Assembly: GCA_016714895.1 (NCBI GenBank)
Contig: JADKBV010000001.1
Span: forward strand, 868,001-932,000
Direction: 5' to 3'
Length of the DNA stretch: 64,000 nt
From: Saprospiraceae bacterium
GTDB taxonomy: Bacteria; Bacteroidota; Bacteroidia; Chitinophagales; Saprospiraceae
Part shown: one piece after another, positions 8,053 to 16,336 of the stretch
Numbering within the stretch: position 1 is the first letter of the stretch
How the letters are laid out: the number at the start of each line of letters is the position of its first letter
Made by a program: the position numbers and the translations under genes
Notes under the pieces: model-generated
Seen by the model: the letters and a program-made list of their open reading frames with translations, nothing else
Databases searched by the model: none
What the model was told of the DNA's origin: nothing

Positions 8053-9366
8053 TTATTCTGCCTGATAACCTATAATGGTACCATCAGGAATGATCGCATT
8101 TTTATTGAGGACTACAATTCCTTTTTTTATGACGTAATGTTCATTTTCCTGATCTTTCAGCCTGTCATTACCTCTGATAAGTACCCTGTCCCCTACCCGT
8201 GCGTGTTTGTCAATAATGGCATTTTCAATAAAACAATCCTTACCGATTCCCATAGGTATATCAGACTTACTTGCCAAAAATTCCAGAGGCTCCCAGTAAT
8301 CATTTCCCATGATATAACTGTTTTTGATGACTGTGCCGTGACCTATTCTTGACCTGATTCCTAAGATTGAATTTTCGACCAATTTGGCATTAACTATGGA
8401 ACCTTCAGCAACTATGGAATTGGTAAAGGTAACACCTGAAAACTTTGCCGGTGGTAATAATCTCGGCCGGGTAAATATTTTATTATTATTGTCAAATAAA
8501 TTAAAATCAGGTATATCTTTTGTCAAAGCCAGATTGGCTTCAAAAAAAGATTTAATGTCTCCAATATCTGTCCAGTAACCATCATAAGCGTAACTTACCA
8601 CGTTTAATCCGCCTGCAATAGATTGTGGTATGAGTTCTTTTCCAAAGTCTACGGCATCAGGATTATTATTCAACAAGTCCCTCAGGGCTGCTCTGCTGAA
8701 AATATAAATCCCCATTGAGGCCAAATAGTTTTTACCTTGTTTTTTTAATCCTTCATCCACTTCGGATTGCCAATCGGGCAAAATATCCAGTGCCGGCTTT
8801 TCAATAAATTTTTCTATATTCGACTCTCCATTAACCTTCATAATACCAAAAGACGTAGCATCATCAGCAACGACCGGAATTGTTGCAATCGTAACGTCTG
8901 CCTTTTTTTCAATATGAACTTCAAACATTTCTCTGAAATCCATCTGATACAGCTGATCACCTGATAAAATCAAAATATGGTCAAAGTTATGATAAGCAAA
9001 GTTGCGGACCGATTGGCGGACAGCATCGGCAGTACCCTGAAACCAATTCATATTCATCGCCGTTTGTTCTGCTGCCAGGATATCCACAAACCCGTTCGAA
9101 AAATTATCAAAATGGAATGTATTTTTGATATGTTTATTTAACGATGCCGAATTGTATTGAGTAAGAACAAATATTCTGTACAAACCGGAATTTAAACAAT
9201 TTGATATCGGAATATCTATTAATCTGTATTTTCCTCCGATCGGAACGGCAGGTTTTGAGCGGTCTTTGGTCAGCGGATATAATCGTGATCCGGCACCACC
9301 TCCCAAGATAAGACAAATGGACCTTCCCATTGCCACTGAAGCATCATATTTTTCGGATTTTGACAT
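8053..9366 (-). CDS. glgC: glucose-1-phosphate adenylyltransferase
   Basis: A 437-residue nucleotidyltransferase making ADP-glucose from ATP and glucose-1-phosphate for glycogen synthesis in the cytoplasm. The N-terminal GT-A domain carries GGGAGSRLYPLT (residues 22-33), followed by KPAVPIGGKYRLIDIPISN, WFQGTADAVRQ and SGDQLYQMD, all hallmarks of the ADP-glucose type rather than UDP- or dTDP-sugar enzymes. The last third is a left-handed beta helix (hexapeptide-like IVAEGSIV, ENSILGIRSRIGHG, NAIIDKHARVG). An internal ATG at residue 13 is an alternative start. No other glycogen genes lie in the window. Confidence 0.93.
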   Translation of the reverse strand: MSKSEKYDASVAMGRSICLILGGGAGSRLYPLTKDRSKPAVPIGGKYRLIDIPISNCLNSGLYRIFVLTQYNSASLNKHIKNTFHFDNFSNGFVDILAAEQTAMNMNWFQGTADAVRQSVRNFAYHNFDHILILSGDQLYQMDFREMFEVHIEKKADVTIATIPVVADDATSFGIMKVNGESNIEKFIEKPALDILPDWQSEVDEGLKKQGKNYLASMGIYIFSRAALRDLLNNNPDAVDFGKELIPQSIAGGLNVVSYAYDGYWTDIGDIKSFFEANLALTKDIPDFNLFDNNNKIFTRPRLLPPAKFSGVTFTNSIVAEGSIVNAKLVENSILGIRSRIGHGTVIKNSYIMGNDYWEPLEFLASKSDIPMGIGKDCFIENAIIDKHARVGDRVLIRGNDRLKDQENEHYVIKKGIVVLNKNAIIPDGTIIGYQAE

Positions 9367-9492
9367 GGTTTTTAGATTTACAATGTTGAATGGACAATAT
9401 TAGTAAATATTCAGATATCAACAAGGCAAATAACTGAAAATTTACAAAAAAGTAATATAAATTAGTTTTTTACGAAACCAGCCTGATCCTTA

Positions 9493-10512
9493 TCATAACA
9501 AAAGCAGATTACAACCTCTGATATCCGAATTGTCCAACCGACCTGTCAGGTACAATAAATGATCATCCGCGATGTACCCTGTGTCTTCTGTCAATATAAA
9601 AGCACAACTGTCAATATTGGCTGCGTCCAGACATCCAACCATACCCTGTTTTCCTCTGTCCTCAACCGTCAGCGGATCCTGCAACTGTCTGATGACAGGA
9701 ATAAACGAAGTACAAAAAGAAAACCCTGCTCCTTGCGTGGTATAGGCCTGAGAAAACAGTTCTGTCATACCATATTCTGAATATACAAATGATGTTACAA
9801 AACCCTTTTTCAGGATGACGAATAATTCTTCTTTTGTCATATCTTCTCTCAGGCCTTTCATACCGCCGGTTTCGACAATATAGATATCCGGAGTGTTCCA
9901 GGTATTCGTTTCCAGAAAAGACAACAACGCATAGCTGACACCAAATATCAACGGAATTTTACCTTTTGCGGTATTTGTTTTCACCAGATGTTCGAGGTCG
10001 GTTTCCTTTCCATGCACAAACATACTTCCGTTTTGCCGGGTTTTGTTGATAAAATGATCAACCATACATATCAGGGAAGAATCTCCCCGCTCAACATAAC
10101 CTGGCAGTAATGAGTAAAAACAAAATTGTTCAAGAGGGCCAAAATGGCTGTTCCAGATATATTCCACATGATTCAGATACAGGTTTGTATCTCTGACAAA
10201 ATGTTGGGACCTTACAGTTTGGGTAGTACCGCTGCTTTTAAAAACTCCCGTTTCGTTCCAACTACCCGTTTTTACTTCATGGACTTTAAAAGCAGTGATC
10301 GGTAAAAGTGGAATATCCCGAATCTCAAATACATTCTGAGGTGTTCTGGCCAAAATATCACAATATCGTCTGTAGACCGGATTATGATGATATTGGTAGA
10401 CAAATAATTGTAAAAAATAGTTTTCCTTATTAAAAGAATGGTTGTCGAGGTACGACTGATTCAAATCTTTAACCAACTTTTCTCTTGTCACTAATTGATT
10501 GACCATCATCAT
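9493..10512 (-). CDS. LuxE/PaaK-like acyl-protein synthetase
   Basis: A 339-residue member of the LuxE family, acyl-protein synthetases of the adenylate-forming superfamily. In luminous bacteria these activate fatty acids for the reductase. The adenylate-forming signature FKSSGTTQTVRSQHF is near residue 90, and the acceptor segment ETGGMKGLREDMTKEEL and the YGMTELFSQAY motif follow in order. Many non-luminous Bacteroidota carry a solo copy, and the physiological acyl substrate is unknown. No luxCDAB-like neighbours are present. The start could be any of three consecutive ATG codons (10512, 10509, 10506). It is transcribed divergently from a lipoprotein gene across a 173-bp AT-rich gap without visible motifs. 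Confidence 0.82.
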   Translation of the reverse strand: MMMVNQLVTREKLVKDLNQSYLDNHSFNKENYFLQLFVYQYHHNPVYRRYCDILARTPQNVFEIRDIPLLPITAFKVHEVKTGSWNETGVFKSSGTTQTVRSQHFVRDTNLYLNHVEYIWNSHFGPLEQFCFYSLLPGYVERGDSSLICMVDHFINKTRQNGSMFVHGKETDLEHLVKTNTAKGKIPLIFGVSYALLSFLETNTWNTPDIYIVETGGMKGLREDMTKEELFVILKKGFVTSFVYSEYGMTELFSQAYTTQGAGFSFCTSFIPVIRQLQDPLTVEDRGKQGMVGCLDAANIDSCAFILTEDTGYIADDHLLYLTGRLDNSDIRGCNLLLL

Positions 10513-10685
10513 ATAATAGGATTTTTTTTTAAAAGTTCAGTTATTTCTGTTATTTATAATAAAATCACAAAAAATAAAACTTTAAAACAGCTTTCATGGT
10601 TACAATAATACGTCAATCAAATTATGATGTTGGCTGCATAATTTCACAAAATTAAAATGTACATCAGACAAAATCTCCGTGACCT

Positions 10686-11195
10686 ATGATTTGTATATCC
10701 GGCCAAAAATATTTTTTTATTGCAGTCATTATCGTTCTGTTTTCCTTAACAGGATGTCTATCTCCACCGGAATTTGACGAAACACCGGAAATTACAGAAA
10801 TAAGTTTGTCAAAAACGACCATGGTACAGGGAGTTACCCAAACAGATTCGATTGTTTTTAAAATTAGTTTTACAGATGGTGATGGAGATTTCGGATCAAA
10901 TGTGTCAGGAAGCAGTTCCAATATCTTTATCACTGACGGTAGAAACCCAAATCTTGTTTACGATTTTAAAGCACCGGAAATTCCTGCTCAAAGTGCTGAA
11001 AACGGCGTAAGGGGCACCATATATCTTACGATGTATACCCTTTGTTGCCTCACAGGACAGAATCAAAACTGTTGTCTTACCCCTTTGGGTTGTCCTTCGG
11101 AAAACAACTTCCCTTTTGAGGTATATATCAAAGACAGATCAGGTAAAACATCCAACAAAGTTACTACAAACAATATTGTACTTATTTGTAATTAA
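10686..11195 (+). CDS. hypothetical lipoprotein with Cys-rich segment
   Basis: A 169-residue protein with an N-terminal hydrophobic segment and lipobox LTGC (Cys24), so probably lipid-anchored in the envelope. The mature part is rich in acidic and Gly residues and contains ITFTDGDGDFG-like sequence (FKISFTDGDGDFGSN), a calcium-loop-like pattern common in Bacteroidota surface lipoproteins. A cluster of six Cys lies near residues 118-137 (CCLTGQNQNCCLTPLGC). I do not recognise a named family. It is 76 bp upstream of secG on the same strand and may share transcription, but nothing ties its function to secretion. Confidence 0.7.
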   Translation: MICISGQKYFFIAVIIVLFSLTGCLSPPEFDETPEITEISLSKTTMVQGVTQTDSIVFKISFTDGDGDFGSNVSGSSSNIFITDGRNPNLVYDFKAPEIPAQSAENGVRGTIYLTMYTLCCLTGQNQNCCLTPLGCPSENNFPFEVYIKDRSGKTSNKVTTNNIVLICN

Positions 11196-11271
11196 TTTAT
11201 TTTACCTTGTTTTCTTGTACAAACCAAAAATAATGATTTATTTTGCACCCTATTTTTAAAAGTTCACAAAC

Positions 11272-11538
11272 ATGATAACAGGATTAACCATATTGATAGC
11301 CATAAACTGTGTGTTGCTTATGGCAGTAGTTTTGATTCAAAACCCGAAAGGTGGTGGAGTTGACTCCAATTTCGGAGGAGCTGCCGCAAATCAGATGTTT
11401 GGCGCTGCCAAATCAACAGATTTTGTAGAAAAAATAACCTGGATATTAGCAGCCACCTTATTTGTTTTATGTGTAATCACCGCTATGTTGGTGAGTGGTA
11501 ATACAACCGGATCAGAAGTTATACAGGAATTACAATAA
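11272..11538 (+). CDS. secG: preprotein translocase subunit SecG
   Basis: An 88-residue inner-membrane protein with two hydrophobic helices (about residues 3-20 and 54-75) separated by the conserved SecG loop NPKGGGVDSNFGGAAANQMFGAA. SecG associates with SecYE to speed protein translocation. Size and motif are typical of Bacteroidota SecG. A terminator begins 29 bp after the stop. Confidence 0.95.
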   Translation: MITGLTILIAINCVLLMAVVLIQNPKGGGVDSNFGGAAANQMFGAAKSTDFVEKITWILAATLFVLCVITAMLVSGNTTGSEVIQELQ

Positions 11539-11566
11539 TATATACTCAACTCAATCTCAACGAATT

Positions 11567-11599
11567 GCCTGCATCATTTATGATTGCGGGCTTTTTTTT
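11567..11599 (+). terminator. rho-independent terminator of secG
   Basis: Stem GCCTGCA with TGCGGGC (one G-U pair), extended by TCA/TGA after a one-base bulge, TTTA loop, then eight T. Located 28 bp after the secG stop. Confidence 0.85.
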
Positions 11600-11656
11600 G
11601 TAAAAAACTATAAAACGTTGAAAAAATAGTTTGCCTTAAAACATCCATTTATTGTT

Positions 11657-12529
11657 TTAAAAAACACATTTTCGTGCACCATTTAAGGACTTTCGTTTTT
11701 TCCTCTCCAGCGCAGGGTCAAACAATAAGGACACTGATACCGAACTGAAGATATACCAATCATTATCTTTACTATTTCCTCTTCCTTCCGTAAGAAGATC
11801 TTCAGGTTTAATACCATTTGGAAGCAAGTTACCTTTGTAAGACAAGTTGACAGCCATGTCGCCTTTTTCTGCTTTGAGAACATTAAAATCCGGATAATCT
11901 GTACTTACATCGTCCAAATAGTCTGTAAAAGTAATCCTTGGTGTAACGTCCAGGCTTACCCGAAAATATTCATTCAAATCATAAGAAAGACCAAATCCCA
12001 GAGGTATACCTATCTGTTGTAAGCTGTAAGGCTCAATATCACTTCCCGGTAGTCCCTGCCCTTCGGTTGACAAGGGTTGCAAATCGTACCACTTACCATC
12101 GTAACTTCCTTGTGGATTGAATGAAAAATAGGCTATTCCCGTTCTGATAAAGGGTTTTAAATCATATTTTCTGAAAAATTTATAATATTCCAGAAAAAAT
12201 ATATCTGTGGTAGCTGCCCATTCATAAATTTTTGTCCTGAAATTCAGGTTCCTGTTTCTGCGCCAGTCATCCACTGCATAACGATCGGAAGCCTGAATTT
12301 GTCCCTGACCGTACGATATTCTGAAGGAAAAACGATCATTGACATGATAACCGAGATTAATGCCATAACCGAATTGGGTACCCTGAAAACTAAATCTGTA
12401 TTTTAACGGAGAAATATCTCCCTGGTAGGTGGTTCCGGCAATATTAAAACCAATCTCTATAAACTGCGCATTCAACGAAGCGTAAGTGCATAAAAAATAT
12501 AGAAATATATGGATAATCCGACCTGTCAT
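11657..12529 (-). CDS. DUF6089-family outer-membrane beta-barrel protein
   Basis: From the ATG at 12529 this gives 290 residues starting with a Sec signal peptide (MTGRIIHIFLYFLCTYASLNAQ). An upstream in-frame start at 12601 would put 24 polar residues before the signal and is unlikely. The mature protein has the alternating pattern of a small outer-membrane barrel, with IGFNIAGTTYQGDIS at the start and strands such as FGYGINLGYHVNDRFSFRISYG. This is the pattern of the DUF6089 proteins found throughout Bacteroidota, whose function is unknown. It converges with secG and is followed upstream by the cryptochrome gene on the same strand. Confidence 0.8.
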   Translation of the reverse strand: MTGRIIHIFLYFLCTYASLNAQFIEIGFNIAGTTYQGDISPLKYRFSFQGTQFGYGINLGYHVNDRFSFRISYGQGQIQASDRYAVDDWRRNRNLNFRTKIYEWAATTDIFFLEYYKFFRKYDLKPFIRTGIAYFSFNPQGSYDGKWYDLQPLSTEGQGLPGSDIEPYSLQQIGIPLGFGLSYDLNEYFRVSLDVTPRITFTDYLDDVSTDYPDFNVLKAEKGDMAVNLSYKGNLLPNGIKPEDLLTEGRGNSKDNDWYIFSSVSVSLLFDPALERKKRKSLNGARKCVF

Positions 12530-12669
12530 TTTCCGGAGAGGAAAACAGGAAATAAAAACCTTCGGATAGGTTTCGGGTATGATTTTTTTAATACAATACA
12601 TAGCACACTCTGTGTTACCATATCAGACACAAATTTATATGTAAACCCCCATATAAATTTGTAAAAATT

Positions 12670-14001
12670 TTAAGTTTGTGGCAAATATTTTTTTGACACA
12701 GCTGATCCGGGTTTCCAGCATGAAACAAATTTACCCTCAGGATCATATTTTTTTGCCTGAGTTTCAGGATTAAAATACCGGTCTTCTCTGGGATCGTTAC
12801 CTACACCTGCTATATAATTCCAATTGCCGTAATTAGAACAAGGATCGTAATCCAAAAGAAGGGATTCAAAATATTCAGCTCCGATTCTCCAATCAGCATT
12901 CAGATCATTCACCAGATAACTTGCAGCAATCTGACGTCCGCGATTGCTTAAAAACCCGGTTTGTTTTAACTGATTCATACAAGCATCTACAATATCAATT
13001 CCAGTTTCACAATTCACCCATTTTTGCCATTGTTGGTGATCAACATCGGCTTTTGGACTGTTTCTCAGTCCTCCGGGTTTAAAAATACAATTTCCGTATT
13101 TTTTGCCCATTAACCTGAAAAAATCTCTCCACAACAATTCAAAAATCATCCAATAGGTTGATTTAGATTCCCCAAATGTTGCTTCAAACTTTTTGATTTC
13201 GCTGTAAATCATTTTTGGAGAAAGACATCCTGCCGCAAGCCAGGGAGAAAACTTTGAAGAATAGTCCCATCCTATAAAATCATTACGGGTTTCAACATAA
13301 GACAATATATTGCGGGATTCCCAAAGATAATAGTGTAGTTGTTTTAAAGCAGCTGATTCACCTCCTCTAAACGAATCAACTTCCGGATGTTCGTCTTTCA
13401 GCAAATTTTTCTTAAAAAAGGAAATAGTCGGTATGTCTCCGGGTTCAACCAAACCCGGGTCATATGGAATATTTTCAGGAACAGGTAAGGGTTCTCTCAC
13501 CGGAACTATTTTTTCAACTTCTTTTCTGAATTGTGTAAAGACATCGGGTGTATGCGTAACCGGAAACGGAAGATCTGAGGTATAATACAACATTTTGCCT
13601 CTCGTGTACCTCAATTCCTGGCCTATGGTCCAAAGTTTTTTTTCCAATGCATCCTGAACGGTAACCTCCTCCTGTGTTCTTTCACGATTGCAATATACCC
13701 AACTTGTTTTCAGATTTTTGGCGATTTCAAAGAGGATATCTTCCGGTTTGCCTGTCCTTACAATCAGGTCAGCTCCCAGACTTTTCAGATTATCTCTCAG
13801 ATTCATTACTGATTCAATAATAAATCGGGTTCTGAAAGAGCTGATTTTTTCAAAACCAAAACTTGTTTTTCCAAAAAATATTCTTTCATCAAAGATATAC
13901 ACCGGAAAAATTTTAGCTTTTTTATCCAAAGCTTCTGTCAACGCTTCATTGTCGTGTATTCTGAGATCATTCCTGAACCAAATGATGGCACGATTCTGCA
14001 T
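12670..14001 (-). CDS. DASH-type cryptochrome/photolyase
   Basis: A 443-residue flavoprotein of the cryptochrome/photolyase family. The N-terminal alpha/beta domain (RAIIWFRNDLRIHDNEAL, residues 4-21) would bind the antenna chromophore. The C-terminal helical FAD domain includes ELLWRDFFRLMGKKYG, TGFLSNRGRQIAASYLVNDL and the DASH-type ending NYIAGVGNDPREDRYFNPETQAKKYDP. Those last motifs, and the length, fit Cry-DASH better than class I CPD photolyase. DASH proteins repair pyrimidine dimers in single-stranded DNA and may signal light. It begins at ATG 14001, with 197 bp to the divergent lipoprotein promoter. Confidence 0.92.
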   Translation of the reverse strand: MQNRAIIWFRNDLRIHDNEALTEALDKKAKIFPVYIFDERIFFGKTSFGFEKISSFRTRFIIESVMNLRDNLKSLGADLIVRTGKPEDILFEIAKNLKTSWVYCNRERTQEEVTVQDALEKKLWTIGQELRYTRGKMLYYTSDLPFPVTHTPDVFTQFRKEVEKIVPVREPLPVPENIPYDPGLVEPGDIPTISFFKKNLLKDEHPEVDSFRGGESAALKQLHYYLWESRNILSYVETRNDFIGWDYSSKFSPWLAAGCLSPKMIYSEIKKFEATFGESKSTYWMIFELLWRDFFRLMGKKYGNCIFKPGGLRNSPKADVDHQQWQKWVNCETGIDIVDACMNQLKQTGFLSNRGRQIAASYLVNDLNADWRIGAEYFESLLLDYDPCSNYGNWNYIAGVGNDPREDRYFNPETQAKKYDPEGKFVSCWKPGSAVSKKYLPQT

Positions 14002-14146
14002 TTTTCCTTATTTTATTGAGCACGTAACAAATATTACATAGCCTTGTTCATAAATAAAGGGTATTTATATCATAAACAGGTTCCAAGTAAATTCAGAAAA
14101 ATGAATGCATTCACGTCCGATTTTAAACAATATTACTTAAAATCAA

Positions 14147-14178
14147 TTGTTAAGATTATACTTCATTAAGTATCTTTG
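14147..14178 (+). promoter_or_regulatory. promoter of the lipoprotein-SCO1-cytochrome c operon
   Basis: TTG at 14147-14149, 21-bp spacer, then TATCTTTG at 14171-14178, matching the Bacteroidota housekeeping consensus. It lies 20 bp before the ATG at 14199. Confidence 0.7.
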
Positions 14179-14198
14179 TCGTCTTATAAATATTTATC

Positions 14199-14636
14199 AT
14201 GCTTCATACCAATACTATCTGTTTTTTGCTCTTTTGGTCCTTTGCTTTTTCCATAATATCATGTCAGGAAAAACCTAAAAAGGATGAAACAGAACAAAAT
14301 ATAAAAAATGAAAACCCATTATATATGGAGGTTATGGCGATTCATGATGCGGTGATGCCTGAAATGGGAACCATTCATGCTTACAAAAAAGAATTAAAAA
14401 TATTAAAAAATTCATTTGCCGGCGAAAACAAAATCCTTGATGCGATTCAACAGCTCAACAAAGCGGATGACGGAATGATGGATTGGATGGCAGCGTTTAA
14501 AGTACCGGAAAATAAAGATTCTACAGACTTGTATCTTCAGAACGAAAAAATAAAAATTCAAAAGGTTAGTGATGACATGTATGCTTCAATGGCAGCAGCA
14601 AAAAAGCTGATTGACAGCCTGAAACAAATACAATAA
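14199..14636 (+). CDS. small lipoprotein of unknown function, first gene of the SCO1 operon
   Basis: A 145-residue lipoprotein (lipobox SIISC, Cys22). The mature part is charged and mostly helical, with AIHDAVMPEMGTIHAYKKELK around residues 47-70 and a DGMMDWMAAFK segment near residue 92. Methionines and histidines are frequent (HDAVMPEMGTIH), which would suit metal handling, but that is inference. Relatives in Bacteroidota are often labelled 'viral A-type inclusion protein', which says nothing about function. It is followed 22 bp later by SCO1 and then a cytochrome c, so a role in copper or electron-transport maturation in the periplasm is plausible. Confidence 0.75.
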   Translation: MLHTNTICFLLFWSFAFSIISCQEKPKKDETEQNIKNENPLYMEVMAIHDAVMPEMGTIHAYKKELKILKNSFAGENKILDAIQQLNKADDGMMDWMAAFKVPENKDSTDLYLQNEKIKIQKVSDDMYASMAAAKKLIDSLKQIQ

Positions 14637-14658
14637 TTTTCAAATTTTGCAAAATAAA

Positions 14659-15297
14659 ATGAATCATATGCTGAATTTAAATCACCATATAAGTTTTGTC
14701 AGGTTTCCTTTAATTCTGTTTAGTTTACTTTTTATACTCTCCTGCGGTGAAAAACCACTTCCTTATCTGGGAAATACGATAGTTGAAAACGGCAAACAAA
14801 AATATCACAAAGTCCGCGATTTTTCATACCTCAATCAGGACAGCGCGGTTGTGACCAATAAAGATCTGGCTAACCATATTTATATCACCGATTTCTTTTT
14901 TACTTCCTGTCCGTCGATATGTCCCCGGGTAATGAAAGAAATGTTGACGATTCATGAAGCTTTCAAAGGCGATGACCGCGTCAAACTCGTTTCATTTACC
15001 ATAGATCCAAAAAGAGATAATGTATCAAAATTAAAGTTGTATGCTCAGAATATCGGTGCCGACACCAAATACTGGCATTTTCTGACAGGAGATAAAGACG
15101 AAACACTGGATCTGGCAGCCGATTTTTTTGTTGCCGCATTGGAAGATCCAACGGCGCCCGGGGGATTCGATCACAGTGGCAAAATAGTATTGGTAGACAA
15201 AAACGGCCATGTGAGGTCATTTACAGAAGGTACAGAACCCGGAGACACTCCGGCATTTATTGAAAACGTTAGAAAATTACTCAGAGAATATGAATAA
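14659..15297 (+). CDS. SCO1/SenC-family copper chaperone lipoprotein
   Basis: A 212-residue thioredoxin-fold protein from the ATG at 14659 (an in-frame TTG at 14647 and an ATG at 14668 are alternatives). It has a lipobox FILSC (Cys29), the copper-binding pair CPSIC (Cys84 and Cys88) and the third ligand His172 in FDHSG. All three SCO1 ligands are therefore present. SCO proteins deliver copper to the CuA site of cytochrome c oxidase or act as thiol reductases at the outer face of the membrane. The stop overlaps the next gene's start (ATGAATAA), showing tight coupling with the cytochrome c. Confidence 0.93.
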   Translation: MNHMLNLNHHISFVRFPLILFSLLFILSCGEKPLPYLGNTIVENGKQKYHKVRDFSYLNQDSAVVTNKDLANHIYITDFFFTSCPSICPRVMKEMLTIHEAFKGDDRVKLVSFTIDPKRDNVSKLKLYAQNIGADTKYWHFLTGDKDETLDLAADFFVAALEDPTAPGGFDHSGKIVLVDKNGHVRSFTEGTEPGDTPAFIENVRKLLREYE

Positions 15298-15670
15298 AAT
15301 ATGTTTTTTAGCACTGATTTTATTAGCTTCGTGTCAGGACACACCTTATCAGCAAGGCAAAAGATTGTATACGGCCAATTGCGCCAATTGTCATATGGAT
15401 GATGGTTCCGGCCTGTCAAAAATGATTCCGGCATTGTCAACATCTACCCTTACCTATTCTCCTGAATTTGTATGTTTGTTATATACAGGCAAAAATGATA
15501 CGATATTTGAAGGAAGTAGTTTTCTTGTAAAAGAAATGCCATCTTTTAAACAATTAAGTTCTACAGAAGTAACCAATATTATTAATTATGTAAACCACAG
15601 TTTTTTAAAAGAATTTAAAGAAAAAACTATTTTGGAAACCACAAATGATTTAAAAAATTGCGTGAAATAA
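15290..15670 (+). CDS. c-type cytochrome lipoprotein
   Basis: 126 residues from the ATG at 15290, which overlaps the SCO1 stop. A further upstream in-frame codon at 15260 lies inside SCO1 and precedes the signal, so it is rejected. Lipobox LLASC (Cys15) and the heme-attachment motif CANCH (Cys31, Cys34, His35). Met83 in the KEMPSF segment is the probable distal heme ligand. This is a class I monoheme cytochrome, membrane-anchored and periplasmic. Its place after SCO1 fits electron delivery to or maturation of a copper oxidase. No oxidase subunits lie in the window. Confidence 0.9.
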   Translation: MNKICFLALILLASCQDTPYQQGKRLYTANCANCHMDDGSGLSKMIPALSTSTLTYSPEFVCLLYTGKNDTIFEGSSFLVKEMPSFKQLSSTEVTNIINYVNHSFLKEFKEKTILETTNDLKNCVK

Positions 15671-15724
15671 AATCACATTAAATTAATTATCAATACATTA
15701 TTAATTGAAAAACAAAACTATATA

Positions 15725-16336
15725 CTACAATATATTCTTTTCTTTAAAATATTGATAATCACTGAATTCATCCAGATCCCGTTTGACCGGCAAGGTTTCA
15801 AATAACAAACCCGCCTTCTGAATTTTTTTAATTGTATCTTCAAATACGGTAGCTGTACTCCAGGAAATCTCTTCAAAAAGTTGAGGAAAATATCCTTTGC
15901 AAGCCAGAAGGTAATACCCACCATCAAGGCACGGTCCGATGACCACATCGAAATTTTCCAACAGATTCACACAGGTTTGTATATCTGATGTATGGATTTC
16001 GGGACAATCGCTGCCAATCAAAATCACAAAATCGTATTGATTATTTCCAAAGGCCATGGCGTTTTTCATCCTTTCACCCAGGTCAGCACCTTGTTGAATA
16101 TACGTAGTGACTTTATCTTTTTCCCAAAAATCAGACGCTTCAATATACTCACTATAAAATATCTGAAGAGGAAGCGGTTGATCTTTCAGATTTGATTGTA
16201 ATTTGGAAAGTAATTGTTCATAGACCTTCAAAGCTTCTTCATGACCTATTACGGAAGCCAATCTGGTTTTTACTTTTCCTGCCTGTCGGTTTTTGGCAAA
16301 AATCTGAAGAACACCGGAATTTATGGAGTTGATCAC
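15725..16336 (-). CDS. TIGR04282/DUF2064 family glycosyltransferase-like protein
   Basis: A 203-residue nucleotidyl/glycosyltransferase-like protein. GVLQIFAKNRQAGKVKTRLA near the N-terminus, FVILIGSDCPEI around residue 102 and VIGPCLDGGYYLLA around residue 131 are the signatures of the TIGR04282 (DUF2064) family. Some members were named for arsenosugar biosynthesis, but most have no proven reaction. Its start overlaps the stop of the HlyD-like gene by one base, so it is the last gene of the TolC-HlyD transcript. This is an unusual partner for an efflux pair. It converges on the cytochrome c gene. Confidence 0.87.
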   Translation of the reverse strand: MINSINSGVLQIFAKNRQAGKVKTRLASVIGHEEALKVYEQLLSKLQSNLKDQPLPLQIFYSEYIEASDFWEKDKVTTYIQQGADLGERMKNAMAFGNNQYDFVILIGSDCPEIHTSDIQTCVNLLENFDVVIGPCLDGGYYLLACKGYFPQLFEEISWSTATVFEDTIKKIQKAGLLFETLPVKRDLDEFSDYQYFKEKNIL

